Shown piece after piece: positions 18,402-33,400 of a stretch of DNA of 64,000 nucleotides. Positions within the stretch are counted from its first letter, which is position 1. Each line of letters begins with the position of its first letter. Both the position numbers and the translations under genes were made by a program. This DNA comes from Betaproteobacteria bacterium (GTDB lineage: Bacteria > Pseudomonadota > Gammaproteobacteria > Burkholderiales > Rhodocyclaceae), in assembly GCA_016720065.1 (NCBI GenBank), contig JADJXY010000002.1:2307001-2371000 (forward strand), given 5' to 3'. A model generated the notes under the pieces. The model saw nothing but the letters and a program-made list of their open reading frames with translations. It was not told the DNA's origin and did not search any database.

Positions 18402-21400
18402 TCACGCCCACCACGCTGGCCCGCGTCGGCGAAGCCGTCCTTCTCGACCCGCGCACCGCGATCCTGCGCCAGCGTTTCCCCGACCTGCACTTCACCGAGT
18501 GCAGCGAGGATGACGTCTCGCCCCGCTACAAGCCCGCCTTCACCGTCGACGGTTACGATCTCTACCTGGTCTCCGGCGCCAGTGGCCATTGCCTGGAATT
18601 TACCGGCGACCACGATGCCGCCACCGGCATCCTCATTGCGGCAAAGGTCGATGGCGAGTGAAACGACCTCCGCCCAGGCCGGTGTCGGCCGCCTTGGATT
18701 GTGCTCCGGCTGCAGCTATTTCCCGGACTTTCTGAACGGCCGGCGCTGTACCCCGGGCGACGCCTGCATCCGTGCCCACAGCGGCCGGCAGATCGACCGC
18801 TTTCTGCGCACCAACCCCGGCGAGGCCGAGCACTTCCTCAAAGACATCTTGTGGGAACGCCGCGCCATCGCCGCCCGCTACGCGCCCGTTGCCGCCATCG
18901 GCCCCCTGCGCTCCGACGCTGACGAAGTCGTCCGCCGCGTCGTCGCCACCCGCCTGCCCCTCGCAGAACTCGACCCCATGGTCGGCGACCCGGACCGGGA
19001 AGTCCGCCTTTCGGTCGCCACCCGCCTGCCGGAAGCGCTCCTGGTGCAGATGCTCGGCGACCCGGACTACCTGATCCGCGCCACCGTCGCCCGCCGCCTG
19101 CCCCATGGGCAGCTCACCAAACTGGCCCGGGACCCGGAGCGGGAGGTGCGCAAGGTGGTGGCTTCCCGCCTGCCCGCCTTTGCCCTGCACCTGCTGGCCG
19201 CGGATCCGGAGCCGGAAGTGCGCGCCATCGTCGCCGAACGTGCCCTCCCCGGCTTGGCCGCCACCCTGCTGCAGGACGACGAATGGTGGGTGCGCCTGGC
19301 GGCCGTGGGCAACGCCCCCCTGGAATTTCTGCAAGCCCTGACCGCGGACCCCGAAGTCGAGGTCCGGGAGGCGGTCATCGCCCGCCTTGCCGACGCAAAA
19401 ACCGCCCCCTCACGAGGATAGCCCCATGAAAGAAGCCCTGGCCTGGACGGAATACTGCAAATCCCTGGCCCCCGCCATCGTCGAAGCCTGCGCCAAGACG
19501 CCGGTCAATACCGGACCGTCCGGGCTGGCCAAGGCCCTGGGCGCCGCCCTGCCCGACTGGAAATTCCGTCATGCCCTGGGCCGCGGCGGCTGGTACCGCC
19601 TGGGCGGCATCGTCGACGGCAACGGCCGGCGCGTCAGCGACAGTCTCGAAACCTGGGTGGAAACCGAGCTGGATGCCCGGGACGGCGACCTCGCCGCCCT
19701 TGCCGATGACTGCGCCGGAGAGGAACTCTACGCCACCCGCCTGGTGGGCCAGACCCACTACCTGGTGGCTCCTGCCGGCGACGATTGCGACGACTTCCTG
19801 CAACTGGAAATCGAGGATCTGCAGGAGATGCGCGCCCACCGCCTGTTCGCCAACGACCCTGCGTCCGTCGAGGAACTGGTGGACCCGCGGGGTGGAGCGG
19901 ATATGCCCCAGGCCGTCGGGCTGCCCGCCTACAGCTTCCGCCGCATCCAGCACGTGGGCGCTTTCCTCAAGCGCATGCTGGCGCAGAAACCCGAGCCGGC
20001 CCCCATCCACCGCATGCTCGCCGACTGGGCAGGCAGCAGCGCTGGCGCAACCAGCGCCTATTTCAATCACTGGGTCATCGCCACCCGCGAGCATCTGGAT
20101 CGCTACCACCAGCCGGTGTTCCGCGCCCAGCCCATCGCCACCCTGGCCGGCGAGCCGCCCGCCTTCGAAGCCGCCCAGGGCACGGAAGGTCTCAGGCTGC
20201 ACGACGCCCTCAACCACTTCGACCGCCAGGCCGGCTACCCCATGGCCTGGTACTTCCACATGCTGGCCGCCAAGACCGTGCCCCACTGGGTGGCCCAGAC
20301 GGTCGTGGAGGACGCCCTGACCGGCTTCGCCTACCTGCCCCAGAAGGACGTGGACGTGGTGCGGAGTTGGCTGCACCGGCCCTACGCTGTCTGATGTCAC
20401 GCCGGCCCTCGCTGCGTTCGGGCTGAGCCTGTCGAAACGCCGGGGATACGCCGCCCTTCGAGACCCGTCCTGGAAGCCACTGTATCGGGGCGACTCCGGA
20501 GAGGCCAGGGCCTCTGTCGCATTCCCGACACACGCCCGACAGCCTGACCCAGCGCCACGACAAAGCATCCTAAAATCAATGCACTAACGCCTGGCACCCC
20601 CCTTGCTAGAGAGCTTGCAAGGAGATTTCCATGGCCCACGTCACCATCAACGACACCACCCTGCGCGACGGCGAACAGTCGGCGGGGGTGGCATTTTCGC
20701 TGGCGGAGAAACTGGAGATCGCCCGGCAACTGGCCGCCATCGGCGTCCCCGAGCTGGAGGTGGGCATTCCCGCCATGGGCGCCGAGGAACGCGCTTCCAT
20801 CCGCGCCGTGGCCGACCTGGGCCTCGCTCCCCGCCTCATGGTGTGGAGCCGCATGCACCCTGCGGACATCGCCGCCTGTGCCGGCCTCGGCGCCCACCTC
20901 ATCGACATTTCCGTGCCGGCCTCCGACCAGCACCTGGCCTACAAGCTGAAGCAGGAGCGGAGCTGGCTGCTGCGCGAACTGCCCCGCTACGTGGGCGCCG
21001 CCCTGAACCTCGGCCTGGAAGTGGGCATCGGCCTGGAAGACGCATCCCGCGCCGACCTCGATTTCCTCTGTGCCCTGGCGGAAGTGGCCGAACGCTGCGG
21101 CGCCCGGCGCCTGCGCTTCGCCGACACCCTGGGCATCCTGGAGCCCTTCGGCACCTTCGACCGCATCGCCCGCCTGCGCCGCGCCACCGGCCTCGAAATC
21201 GAAATGCACGCCCACGACGACATGGGCCTGGCCACGGCCAATACCCTGGCTGCCTGCAAGGCCGGCGCCACCCACGTCAATACGACGGTGAACGGCCTGG
21301 GCGAGCGGGCCGGCAACGCGCCCCTGGAAGAAGTGGTGCTGGGGCTGAAAAAGCTGCACGGTATCGATACCGGCATCGACTTGAAGGGCTTCCCCGCCCT

Positions 21401-24400
21401 CTCCCGCCAGGTGGCCGCCGCCTCCGGCCGGGCCGTCCCCTGGCAGAAGAGCGTCGTCGGCGCCGGCGCCTTCACCCACGAGGCGGGCATCCACGTCGAT
21501 GGCTTGCTCAAGCACCCGGACAACTACCAGGGCTTCGATCCCCGCGAGGTGGGTCAGGCTCACCGCATCGTCCTCGGCAAGCATTCCGGCTCCCGGGCGG
21601 TGCAGGTAGTTTACGGTGACCTGGGCATCGACGTCGCCGAAGTCGAGGCTCAGGCGCTGCTGCCCCATATCCGCCAGTTCGTCTCCGCCCAAAAGCATCC
21701 GCCCGAAGCTGCCGATCTCAAGGCGCTCCTGGCCGCAGCCCGGAGCCCTTCCCATGCCTGACGCCATGACCATGATCGCTGCCGCTGCCCCCGCTCCCGG
21801 CCTCTGGGCCATGCTGCGCGAAGACCTGCACTGCGTCTTCCAGCGTGACCCCGCCGCCCGTTCGCGGCTGGAGGTGCTCACCACCTATCCCGGCGTCCAT
21901 GCCATCCTCGCCCACCGCCTCGCCCACCGCCTGTGGCGGGCTGGCTGGCGCTACCCGGCCCGGCTCCTCGCCTTTTTCGGACGCACCCTGACCAACGTGG
22001 ACATCCACCCCGGCGCCACCATCGGCCGCCGCTTCTTCATCGATCACGGTGCCGGCGTCGTCATCGGCGAGACGGCCGAAGTGGGCGACGACGTCACCCT
22101 GTATCACGGCGTCACCCTGGGCGGTACCTCCTGGAACCGGGGCAAGCGCCACCCCACCCTGGCCGACGGCGTGGTGGTCGGCGCCGGCGCCAAGATTCTC
22201 GGCCCCATCGTCGTCGGCGAACGGGTGCGGGTCGGCGCCAATTCGGTGGTGGTCAAGGACGTGCCGGCCGACCGCACCGTGGTCGGCATCCCCGGGCGCA
22301 TCGTGGACACCCGGGCCGGCGGCCCCCGCCCCGAGGACGGCATCAGCCTCGACCACAACCTGCTGCCGGACCCGGTGGCCAAGTCCATCGCCTGCCTCAT
22401 CGAGCGCATCGATACCCTGGAGAAGGAACTAGCCGAACTGCGCCAGGAGCCGGCTCCCCCCGACCACAGCGGCCAGTGCCGGGTATGCAGCGCCGGCGAC
22501 CTGTGCTGCGAAAGCGAGTCCATGCAGGGCGAAACCCTGCACCGGCATTGAGACGACCATGGACCTGCTCGACTTCTCCGACTGCAAACTCTATTTCGAA
22601 GAGCCCCTGCCCGCCGAGGCGGAGCGCCTCATCGCCCAGGCCGCCCGGGAATACGGCGAGGCCAGCGCCGAACCGGCCCTGTTGCGGGCCCACTTGCTGG
22701 CGCCGGAAAACCTCGCCGTCCTCGTCGGCCTCTACCGCTACTACTTCTACCAGCACCGCCTGGAAGACGCCCTGGTCGTCGCCGAGCGCGCCATGCAGAT
22801 CTCCGGCCGCCACCTGGGCCTGCCCAAGGACTGGAACCAGATCGACGAGGCCCGGCTGGGCTGCGCCGCCGCCAATTCCTTCGGCCTGCTGCGCTTCTAC
22901 CTGCTGGCGCTGAAGGCCGCCAGCGTGGTGCTGCTGCGCCTGGGCAAGATCGCCGCTTCCCGTGCCCGCCTGGAGAAGCTCTCCTCCCTGGACAGCCGCG
23001 ACCAGCTCGGCGCTGCCAAGCTCCTGGAAGTGGTGGACGAGTTTCAGCGCCCGGAAGAATCCGACATCCCCCATCTCACCCTTGTCGCTGCCTGAGGAGG
23101 CATCATGGAAGACACCCTTACCCTTGCCGAAGCCATGGAAGAGTTGGTCTCCGCCGAGGATTTCCTCGATTACTTCGAGGTGCCCTACGAGCCTTCCGTG
23201 GTCCACGTGAACCGCCTGCACATCCTGCAGCGCTTCCACGATTACCTGGCCAAGCAGGCCCCCAACCTGCCGCCGGAGGAAGAGCAACAGCGGGGCATCT
23301 ATCGCCTGTGGCTGGAGCGGGCCTACCAGGATTTCGTCGCGTCCGACTCCCTGACCGAGAAGGTCTTCGCCGTCTTCCAGAACCAGGCCAAGCCCGAAGG
23401 CGGGTTCAGCTCCTTCGTCTCCCTCGACCGGGTCTTCCAGCAATGATCCTAGAAACCTCAGTTGGACGAGCCCGTTGGTGCGTTCGGGCGGGTGTCTGGC
23501 GCGAAGCGACGACGCGGCAGGCTGATGCCTGCAAGGAGGAGCGACAAAGCCAGGTGCCCGCCCGGATGCGCCAGCGGGCTCGTAGCGATGCCACCCGAGG
23601 GGTGGGCGGTTCGGAGCGGCGTAGAGGTCCAGTGCACAGGGCATTCCGGGTATCGACAAGCGGCCAACTGAGGTTTCTAGGATGATGGATACCCGCTGGG
23701 AATACGGCGAGGCGGTGCGGCTCACCCGCAACGTCCGCAACGACGGCACCTATCCGGGGCTCGATCCCGGCGCCCCTCTGGTACGTCGCGGCAGCATCGG
23801 CTACGTGGTGGACGTCGGCACCTTCCTTCAGGATCAGATCATCTACTCGGTCAATTTCCTGGAGGAAGGCAAGATCGTCGGCTGCCGCGAGGAAGAGCTG
23901 ATCGGCGCCGAAGAGCCGTGGACCCCGAGCCGCTTCGAGTTCCGCGACAAGGTGCGCACAGCCAAGGGGCTTGCCGTCGCCGGCGAGGTACTGGTGGCCG
24001 TGGGTGCCAGCGGCGAAGTCATCAAGGTCATCCGCGACGCGCCCGGCGGTGTCGCCTACCACATCCACTTCGACAGCCTGCCCGGTCGCCTGCTGCAGAT
24101 TCCGGAAGCGCTGCTGGAGGCTGCCCCGGCGAAGGAGTAAACCCATGGCCATGGCGCACGGTTACCTCACCCTGAAACTTTCCTGGGAACTGTTCCAGAA
24201 AGCACCGGAGGCGCTCAGCGTACCGGAGCGCACCCGCCTGGCTGAGGTCGCCGGCCGCCAGGACCGCATCGAGCATTGCATCCTGGCCAGCCCGGAAGCC
24301 GCCCCCATCGTCATTCCGGCCGCCACCCTCGCGGCACGTCTGGCCGACATCGAGAAACGCTATCCCTCGCCTGATGAATTCGCCGCCGACCTGGAGCGCA

Positions 24401-27400
24401 GCGCCCTCGACCGCCAGGGCTTCGAGAACGCCGTCGAGCGCGACCTGCGGGTGGAAGCCGTCCTCGACCGTATCGCCTCCCGCGTGCCGCCGGTGACGCC
24501 CGTCGACGCGGAAATCTACTACCGCCTCCACCCGGAAGCCTTTGACCGGCCGGAAGCCCGCCGCCTGCGCCACATCCTGGTCACCTTCGACAACCCGCGG
24601 GATAAGGCCAAGGCGGCCGTCCTTCTCGAGGGCCTGCGCAAGCCCTTGCCCGATGCCGAAGCCTTCGGCGAGGCAGCCCTGCGCCACTCCCAGTGCCCGA
24701 CTGCCATGGAGGGCGGCCAGTTGGGCGTGGTCAAGCGCCAGCAGCTCTACGCCCAACTGGAGCCTGCCGCCTTTGCCCTGGTCGAGGGCGAAATCAGCGC
24801 CGTACTCGAATCCCCCATCGGCCTGCACATCCTGCGCTGTGACGAGATCTTCCCCAGCGGCCCGCTGCCCTTCCCGGAGGTGCGGCAGAAGATCATCGAG
24901 CGCCTGACCGACAGGCGTCGCCAGGAGGCCCAGCGCACCTGGATCAAGGAGCTTGTTGCCGGGGCACAGGGCAAACGCCCCCCACCAGGCAGCCGGCTCA
25001 CCTGAGAGCCGAAAAATTCACAGGCGCTGAGGCCGCAATGAACAAGGGCTCCCGCAGGAGCCCTTGCTGTTGCTGTGGCCCGGTTCAGGCCTTGGGCGGA
25101 ACGTAGCCCTGGATCTGGTCGGCACCTTCGCCGAAGAAGTGCTTCTCCACCTGCTCCATGAGGTACTTGCGGTGCTTGGCATCGACCAGGTTGAGGCGGT
25201 TTTCGTTGATGATCATGGTCTGCATGCGAATCCACTGCGCCCACGCTTCCTTGGAAACCTTGTCGAAGAGACGCTTGCCCAGGTCGCCGGGATAGGGCGG
25301 ATGGTCCAGACCTTCGGCCTCGCGGCCGAGCTTGATGCAATTGACGGTACGTGCCATGAAATGCTCCGGAAGATGGTTTGGCGAATTATCCTAGTAGTCA
25401 GTCAGATAGGTTTGCGTCGATGCCGAGGCGCGCCTCCGCGCCCCGATCGCGCGAAGCGAACCGCAGCCATAGCCGAAGCTATGGCGAGGATGAGCGACAA
25501 AGCGAGCGGGGATGCGGGGCGGGCCGAACATAGCTGAACCTATCTGACTGACTACTAGAAACCTCAGTTGGACGAGCCCGTTGGTGCGTTCGGGCGGGTG
25601 CCTGGCGCGAAGCGACGACGCGTCAGGCTGATGCCTGCAAGGAGGAGCGACAAAGCCAGGCGCCCGCCCGGATGCGCCCGCGGGCTCGTAGCGATGGACC
25701 CGACGGGCGAGCGTTGGGGAGGTGCGCGGAGGTTCAAGGCACAAGGCATTCCGGGGACTGACAAGCGGCCAACTGAGGTTTCCAGGATTATAGCGGCTCG
25801 CGCACCATGAATCGCCAAACTCCCAAGAGCCAGGCGTAAGCGCGGAGGCTAAAGGGTCCGCCCCCACGGCGCCGGACTCCCGCCCATGCCCGGCGTCGGC
25901 AAGGTGCCGAAAAGCTACTCACGTAGCCACACACGAACTGGGAGGTGACCCACCTCGTCCCGCAACGCCACAAAACAAGCAATTCTATAAATTCAGTGGG
26001 TTATGCGACCGCGCGGCCTTGAGACACATCCCGAAAAGCCGTCAAAGGGGCTTGAACAGGACCTTCGACCGCCTTTGATAGTTGTACATGCGGCGCTTCT
26101 GTTCCGGCAGTTCGTCCACCTTGGCGACGCGGAAGCCGCGCTCGACGAACCAGTGTTCGGTGCGCGTGGTGAGGACGAAGAGACGGCGGATGCCGGCCTT
26201 GCGGGCGCGCATTTCGACCCGTTGCATGAGGAGTTCGCCATAACCCCATTCGCGGTGGTCGGGGTGCACGGCAAGGCAGGCGAGTTCGCCCACATCGTCG
26301 CCGTGCAGGTAGAGGGCGGCGCAGCCGACGATGATGCCGTCGTGCTCCATGACCGAAAAACGGTCGATTTCCCGCTCCAGGAGTTCCCGCGGTCGGTGGA
26401 CCAGGATGCCCTCGTCTTCCATGGGCTCGATGAGGGCGATGAGATTACCGATATCGTCCGGGCGCGCTTCGCGGATGTTTTCCAGGGGCTCCCGGGTGAC
26501 CACCGTCCCGACGCCTTCGTGGGTGAAAATTTCCTGCAGCAGGGCACCGTCGCGCTCGTAAGCGATGAGGTGCACCCGGCCCACTCCCTGCCGGCTGGCC
26601 CGTACGGCACACGGGAGGTAGCGCTTGAGGTCGGGGGAGAGCGCTTCGTCCTTGAGAAACTCCGCTGCGGCATCGGCGGTCAGGGCATCCTGGAATTCGC
26701 CGGCGGCGTTGCAGATCCCCCGAGCGTCGGCGAGAAAGAGGAGCTTGTCGGCCTTGAGGGCCACGGCGACGGCTTCGGCGACCTCTTCCATTTGCAGATT
26801 GAAGATTTCGCCGGTGGGCGAGGCGCCCTGGCAGGAGAGCAGCACGATGTTGCCGATGCCCAGTTGGGCCTTGAGTCCCTCGGAGTCGACCTTGCGCACC
26901 TTGCCGGCGTACTGGAGGTCGATCCCGTCGAGGACGCCGATGGGGTGCGCCGTGACGAAATTGCCGCCAATGACGCGAATCTGGCTGTTGGCCATGGGCG
27001 TGTTCGGCAGCCCCTGGGACAGAAGGGCTTCCACTTCGAGGTAGACGCTGCCCACGGCGTCGAGGACGCAGTCCAGGGTGGCTGCGTCGGTGATGCGGTA
27101 GCCCCGGTGGTAAAGGGACGGCAGGCCCTTTTCCTCCAGTTCTTCCTCGATCTGGGGCCGGGCGCCGTGGACCAGGACCAGCCGGATGCCAAGGGCGGCG
27201 AGCAGATTCACGTCGTAGGCCAGCGTCTTGGTATGGCCTTCCTCGATGGCCTTGCCCCCGAAGGCGACGACGAAGGTCTTGCCGCGAAAGGCGTTGATGT
27301 AGGGCGTCACGGCCCGAAACCAGGCTACGAAGTTCTCGTCGTACAGGTCGTCGCTCATTTGGCCTCGTCGTCGCGCAGCGCATTTTCCAGACGCTCGCAG

Positions 27401-30400
27401 ACGGTGCGCAGCACCTTGATGCGGGCGAAGTTCTTGTCGTTGGCTTCCACCAGTGTCCACGGGGCGAGCCCGGTGGACGTCCGGTCCACCATGTCGCAGA
27501 CGGCGGTGGCGTACTGATCCCATTTCTCGCGGTTGCGCCAGTCTTCCTCGGTGATCTTGAAGCGCTTGAATTCGGTGTCCTGGCGCTCCTGAAAGCGGCG
27601 CAATTGCTCGTCGGCACTGATCTGGAGCCAGAACTTGACCACCACCGCCCCCGCCGCGACCATCTGATGCTCGAAATCGTTGATCTCGGCGTAGGCGCGC
27701 AGCCAGTCTTCTTCGGAGCAGAAGCCCTCGACCCGCTCCACCAGCACGCGACCGTACCAGGAGCGGTCGAAGACCGTGATGCGCCCGGTACGCGGCAGGT
27801 GGCGCCAGAAACGCCACAGGTAGGGCTGGGCGCGCTCCTCTTCGGTGGGCGCGGCGATGGGGACGATCTGGTACTGGCGCGCATCGAGGGCCTCCACCGT
27901 GCGGCGGATACTCCCCCCCTTGCCGGCGGCATCCGAGCCTTCGAACACCATCACCAGCGAGCGGCCAGCGGTAAAGCGGGGATCGTGGGCCAACTCGGCC
28001 AGTTTCCCCTGCCAGCGGGCCAGTTCCCGCTCGTACTCCTTGCGCGCCAGCTTCTGGCCGAGGTCGAGTTCGCTGAGGACGCTCATGGCGTCTATGGTGC
28101 GCACGATGGGCGGCGCCACCGGCACCCGCGGCCGTTCCGCCTGTTGCAGGCGGCGCGCCATGGAATCGAGGACGATGCGCCCCACGGTGAGCGAGCGATA
28201 TTCGTCGTCGGTGCCCTCGACGATGATCCACGGCGCGTGGGCTGTATTGGTCACCCGCAGGACGTGGCCAGCCACTTTTTGCAATTCGTCGTAGGTCTTG
28301 AGCCTATCGTAGCTGGCCTTGGTGACCCGCCAGGCCGTGCGGGGGTTCCGGGCCAGGGCCTTGAGACGCTTTTTCTGTCCTTCCTTGGAAAGATGGAACC
28401 AGAACTTGAGCACCAGAGCCCCTTCGTTCACCAGCATGGCCTCGAAGCGGTTGATGTCGTCCAGCACCTGATCGAGTTCGGAACGCCGCATGCTGCGGGC
28501 GATGCGGTCGGCGATGGGCTGCGAATACCAGGAACCGGCAAAGATGCCGACCTTGCCCTTGGGCGGCAGGGCGCGCCAGTAGCGCCACATGAAGGGCCGC
28601 TCCCGCTCCTCATCGCTGGGCGCGGCAAAAGCCAGGGTCGAAATGTGACGCGGATCCATCCAGGAATAGAGGAGATTGATGGTCTCCCCCTTGCCGCTGC
28701 CATCCACGCCGCTGATGAGCACCACGACCGGAAAATCCTTCTTTTGCAGCATGTCGTACTGCACGTCGAGCAGGGCCGCCCGCAGCTTGGGGACTTCCTT
28801 GCGGAAGGTGGCCCGATCGATGGTATGCCCCAGTTCAGCCGATTCGAACATCGCTACACCCCCCGAAAATCACCCCACAAAGTCTGCATGGCTGCAAGGG
28901 CAGCGAGCCCCGCCGTTTCGGTGCGCAACACCCGGGGCCCCAGGCGCACGGCCCGAAATCCCGACTGCTCCGCTGCCAGCACCTCCTGCGCATCCAGCCC
29001 GCCTTCGGCCCCGATGAGCAACTGCACCCGGGGCGAAGGCGGCAGATCCGCCAGGCTCTGCTCGGCCCCCGGCGCCAGCATCAGGCGCAAGGCCTCTGCG
29101 GAAGGCCGGGCCAGCCAGTTTTCCAGGCGTTCCACCGGGGCCACGCTGGGCACCTGGTTGCGCCCGCACTGCTCACAGGCCGCCGCGGCCACCCCCTGCC
29201 AGTGGGCAACGCGCCGCCCCGCCCGCTCGCCGGCCAGGCGCGTCACGCTGCGCCGGCTCTCCACGGGGACGATGGCCGCAACCCCCAGTTCGACCGCTTT
29301 CTGGATGGTGTAATCCATCTTCTCCCCCGCCTGGAGAGCCTGGACCAGCGTCACGGCCAGGGTGGATTCCCGCTCCACCGCATCCCAGGCGCCGACCGCC
29401 GCCACCACCCGCTCGCGCTCGATGCGTTCGATGCGGGCCGGATACTCGCCCCCCCGCCCATCGAACAAGACCAACCCTGCCCCCGCCGCCAGGCGCAACA
29501 CGCGCACCGCATGGCGCGCCACGGGGTCGGGAAGCTCGACGTGGGCACCCGGAGCGAGCGGCTCGCGGCAGTAGAAACGGGGGGAATTCATCGATGCTAT
29601 TATGGGCGAAATCCCCTTCCCAGGCACCTTCCATGGCCGCTCTCAACCCACCGGTGTGCGATTTCGGCCGTCCGGCCCCCGTCTTCGACCTGCCCGGCAC
29701 CGACGGCCGCCAGCACAGCCTCGCCTCCGTCGCCGGCCCCCGCGGCCTTGTGGTCGTCTTCATGTGCAACCACTGCCCCTTCGTCAGGGCCATCATCGAC
29801 CGCCTGATCCGCGACGCGCGGGACTTGCAGCCCCAGGGCATCGGCACCGTCGCCATCATGAGCAATGACACCCTCGCCTATCCCGACGACTCCTTCGCCA
29901 ACATGGTCCGCTGGGCCGGGGAACTGGCCCTGCCCTTCCCTTACCTGCTCGACGAGAGCCAGGCCGTGGCCCGGGCCTACGGTGCCGTGTGCACCCCGGA
30001 TTTCTTCGGCTACAACGCCGACCTGCAACTGCAATATCGGGGGCGCCTGGACGCTTCCGGACGCGACCCCGCGCCCCCCGGCGCCCCAAGGGAACTCTAC
30101 CAAGCCATGCTCCAGATCGCCCGCAGCGGGGAAGGCCCCCCGCAACAGACTTCTTCCATCGGCTGTTCGATCAAATGGCGGGCATGAGTTTCGACACCGC
30201 CGCCCTCCTCCCTCGGGTGGAGGCCGCCGTGCGGGCGGTGGCACGACAGGAGATCATGCCCCGCTTTCTCCAGGTGGTGCGCGAACACAAGTCGGATGGC
30301 TCGGTCCTGACCGAAGCCGACGTGGCCGCCCAGCACTTCCTCGCCGACGCCCTGCGCGGGATCGCCGATCTGCCCATGATCGGCGAGGAGATGCCCGAAC

Positions 30401-33400
30401 CCGATCAGCGCGCTGCCCTGGCCGCCGGAGACGAGGGCCTGTGGTGCTTCGACCCGGTGGACGGCTCGACCAATTTCCTCGTCGGCCTGCCCTATTTCGC
30501 GGTCTCGGTCGCCCTCATGCAGCATGGCCGAGCGGTCCTCGGCGTCACCTATGCCCCCATCGCGGATGAGATGTTCACCGCCACCCTGGGCGGCGGCGCC
30601 CGCCTGAACGGCGAACCCCTCCCCCTGCGCAACCCCGAACCCCGGCTGGAGAAATCCGTCGCCCTGGTGGACCTCAAGCGTCTGCCGGCACCGCTGGCCG
30701 CGGCCCTGGCCGCCGACTGCCCCTATTATTCCCAACGCAACTTCGGCGCCAGCGTCCTGGAGTGGTGCTACCTGGCGGCAGGCCGCGCCGACCTCCTGCT
30801 GCACGGGGGGCAATTGCTGTGGGACTACGCCGCCGGCGCCCTGCTCCTCGCCGAAGCCGGAGGCCGCGTGGCGACCCTGGACTGCGACGATTTCGCGGCG
30901 GCTCCGCCCTGGCGCCGCTCGGCGGTCGCAGCCCTGAACCCCGAAGTACACCGGGGATGGCTGCACTGGGTGCGCAGCCACCGATAAATCTGACAGATCG
31001 CTGTTGTTTTTGTCGATTTCAAGGAAATCCCCCACTTCGTCACCCGCTCCCCCCGGGGGCCGGGGTATGATGAGTCCCTTCTGGCCTGCGGCACTACGAT
31101 CTTGGAGACTCCTCGCCCCCTGCTCGCCCCCCTAGGCACCGATAGCGGCACCAGCAAGAGTCCGCTTTCGGCCAGCCCCATCGACGAGCGGCATCTGCTG
31201 CTTCTGCTCGAAGCCCAGCATATTGCCCGGATCGGCAATTGGGAACGGGATCTGCTCAGCAATCAGTTGTGGTGGTCCGACGAGTGCTTCCGCCTCTTCG
31301 GCCTGGCGCCCGGATCGGTAGTCCCCACGCCCGGCCTCTTTCTCCTGCAGGTCCATGCGGAGGACCGGGAGCGGGTCGCCGCCGCCATGACCCGCGGTCA
31401 CGCCCTGGCCCTGCCCTATCAGATCGAATTCCGCGTCCCGGGGCCGGGGGAGGAATGCCGCCATTTCCTGATCCACGGTCGTACCACCCTGGGTGAGGAC
31501 GGTGCTCCCCTGCGGGCCAGCGGCACGGTGCAGGACATTTCCGAACGCAAGGCCATCGAGCAGGAGATGCATCGGCAGCACGCCTACCTGGCTGCGGTCC
31601 TGGCGCACATTCCCCAGGGGATCAGCGTCTTCGACGAAAATCTTCGCCTGCGCCTGTGGAACGCGGCCTTCGTGAGCCTCCTCGAACTTCCGCCCGAAGC
31701 CGTCCACGAGGGGGCCGAGTTCCCCGACCTGGCCCGCATCGCCGCCGAGCGAGGCGAGTATGGCCCCGGAGACCCCGAGGAGCACGTCGCACGACTGGTC
31801 GCCACCGCGCTCCGCTTCGAGCCCCACCGGCTGGAGCGCAAGCGAAGGTCCGGGCGTACGCACTTGATCCACGGCCAGCCTCTTTTCCTGGCTGGCCGCA
31901 TCGCCGGCTTCGTCACCACCTATACCGACATCAGCGAATCCAAGGCCGCCGAGGCAGCACTCCGCCGCCAGCACGACCTGCTTGATTCCGTGGTCGCCAA
32001 TTTTCCCGGCGGTCTCTCGCTCTTCGACGAAGAACTCAGGCTCGCCATTCACAACGCCCAGTTCCGCAGCCTGCTCGAATTTCCCGATGAACTCTTCGCC
32101 GAGGCCAATCCGCCCTTCGAGCGTTTCATCGCCTACAACGCCGCCCGCGGCGAGTATGGCCCCGGCGACCCGGAGGTCCTGGCCCGGGAAATCGTCGCCC
32201 GCGCCGAAGAGCGCAAGCCCCATCTCTTCGAGCGCGTACGCCCCAATGGCCTGGCCCTGGAAGTTCGCGGAACGCCCTTGCCCAACGGCAGTTTCGTCAC
32301 CGTCTACACCGACATCAGCGAGCGCAAGCGCGCCGAGGCCCGCCTGCAACTCGCTGATCTGGTGTTCGACAACAGCCCCACCGCCATCGTCATCGCAGAC
32401 GAAGCCCAGCGCATCGTCTCGACCAACCCGGCCTTTACCGAACTCACCGGCCATGAGGGCTACGAATTGCTGGGACTTGCTGCCGACGGTCTCCTGCTGG
32501 CGCAGCACGACACCCAGACCACGGGCTTCGGCGACGCACTGAGCAGCGACGGTACCTGGCACGGCGAACTTGAAGTGCAACGCAAGAACGGCGAAACCTT
32601 CATCGCCAGCATTCTGGTCACGCGGGTCAACGACCGCATTACCGGCCAGGCGACGCATTACATCTGGCTGCTGACCGACGTCACCCAGCGGCGGCGGGCC
32701 GAGGATCGGGTGCGCCACATGGCCCAGCACGACCCCCTCACGGGCCTGCCCAATCGCCTCGCCCTGCACATGCGTCTGGCCCAGGCGCTGCCCGACGCCC
32801 GCCGGCACGGCTGGAAAGTCGCCCTGATGTTCATCGACCTGGACCGCTTCAAGGTCATCAACGACACCCTGGGCCACCAGGTGGGGGACGAACTCCTGCG
32901 CGAGGTGGCGTCCCGGCTGGCCGCCACCGTACGCGAAACCGACATCGTCGCCCGGCTGGGGGGTGACGAATTCGTTGTCCTCCTGCCCGACATCGGCCAC
33001 GTCACCGACGCCGCCATCGTGGCGGGCAAGATCATCGGCACCCTGTCCACGGCCATTACCGTGGATCAACACGAGCTGCACACCTCGCCGTCCATCGGCA
33101 TCAGCATCTTCCCGGTCGACGGCAGCGATGGCGACACCATCCTGAAGAATGCCGACACGGCGATGTACCACGCCAAGGCCGCCGGCCGGAACAATTACCA
33201 GTTCTTCGCCGAAGAAATGAACCGCTCCGCGACCGAGCGTCTGGGCATCGAAAACAAGCTGCGCCAGGCAGTGAGCCGCAACGAATTCGCCCTGGTGTTC
33301 CAGCCCCAGTTCGGAGCCAGCAGCGGAAAACCCACCGGAGTCGAAGCCCTCCTGCGCTGGCACCACCCCAGCGACGGTACCATCGCACCGGATCGCTTCA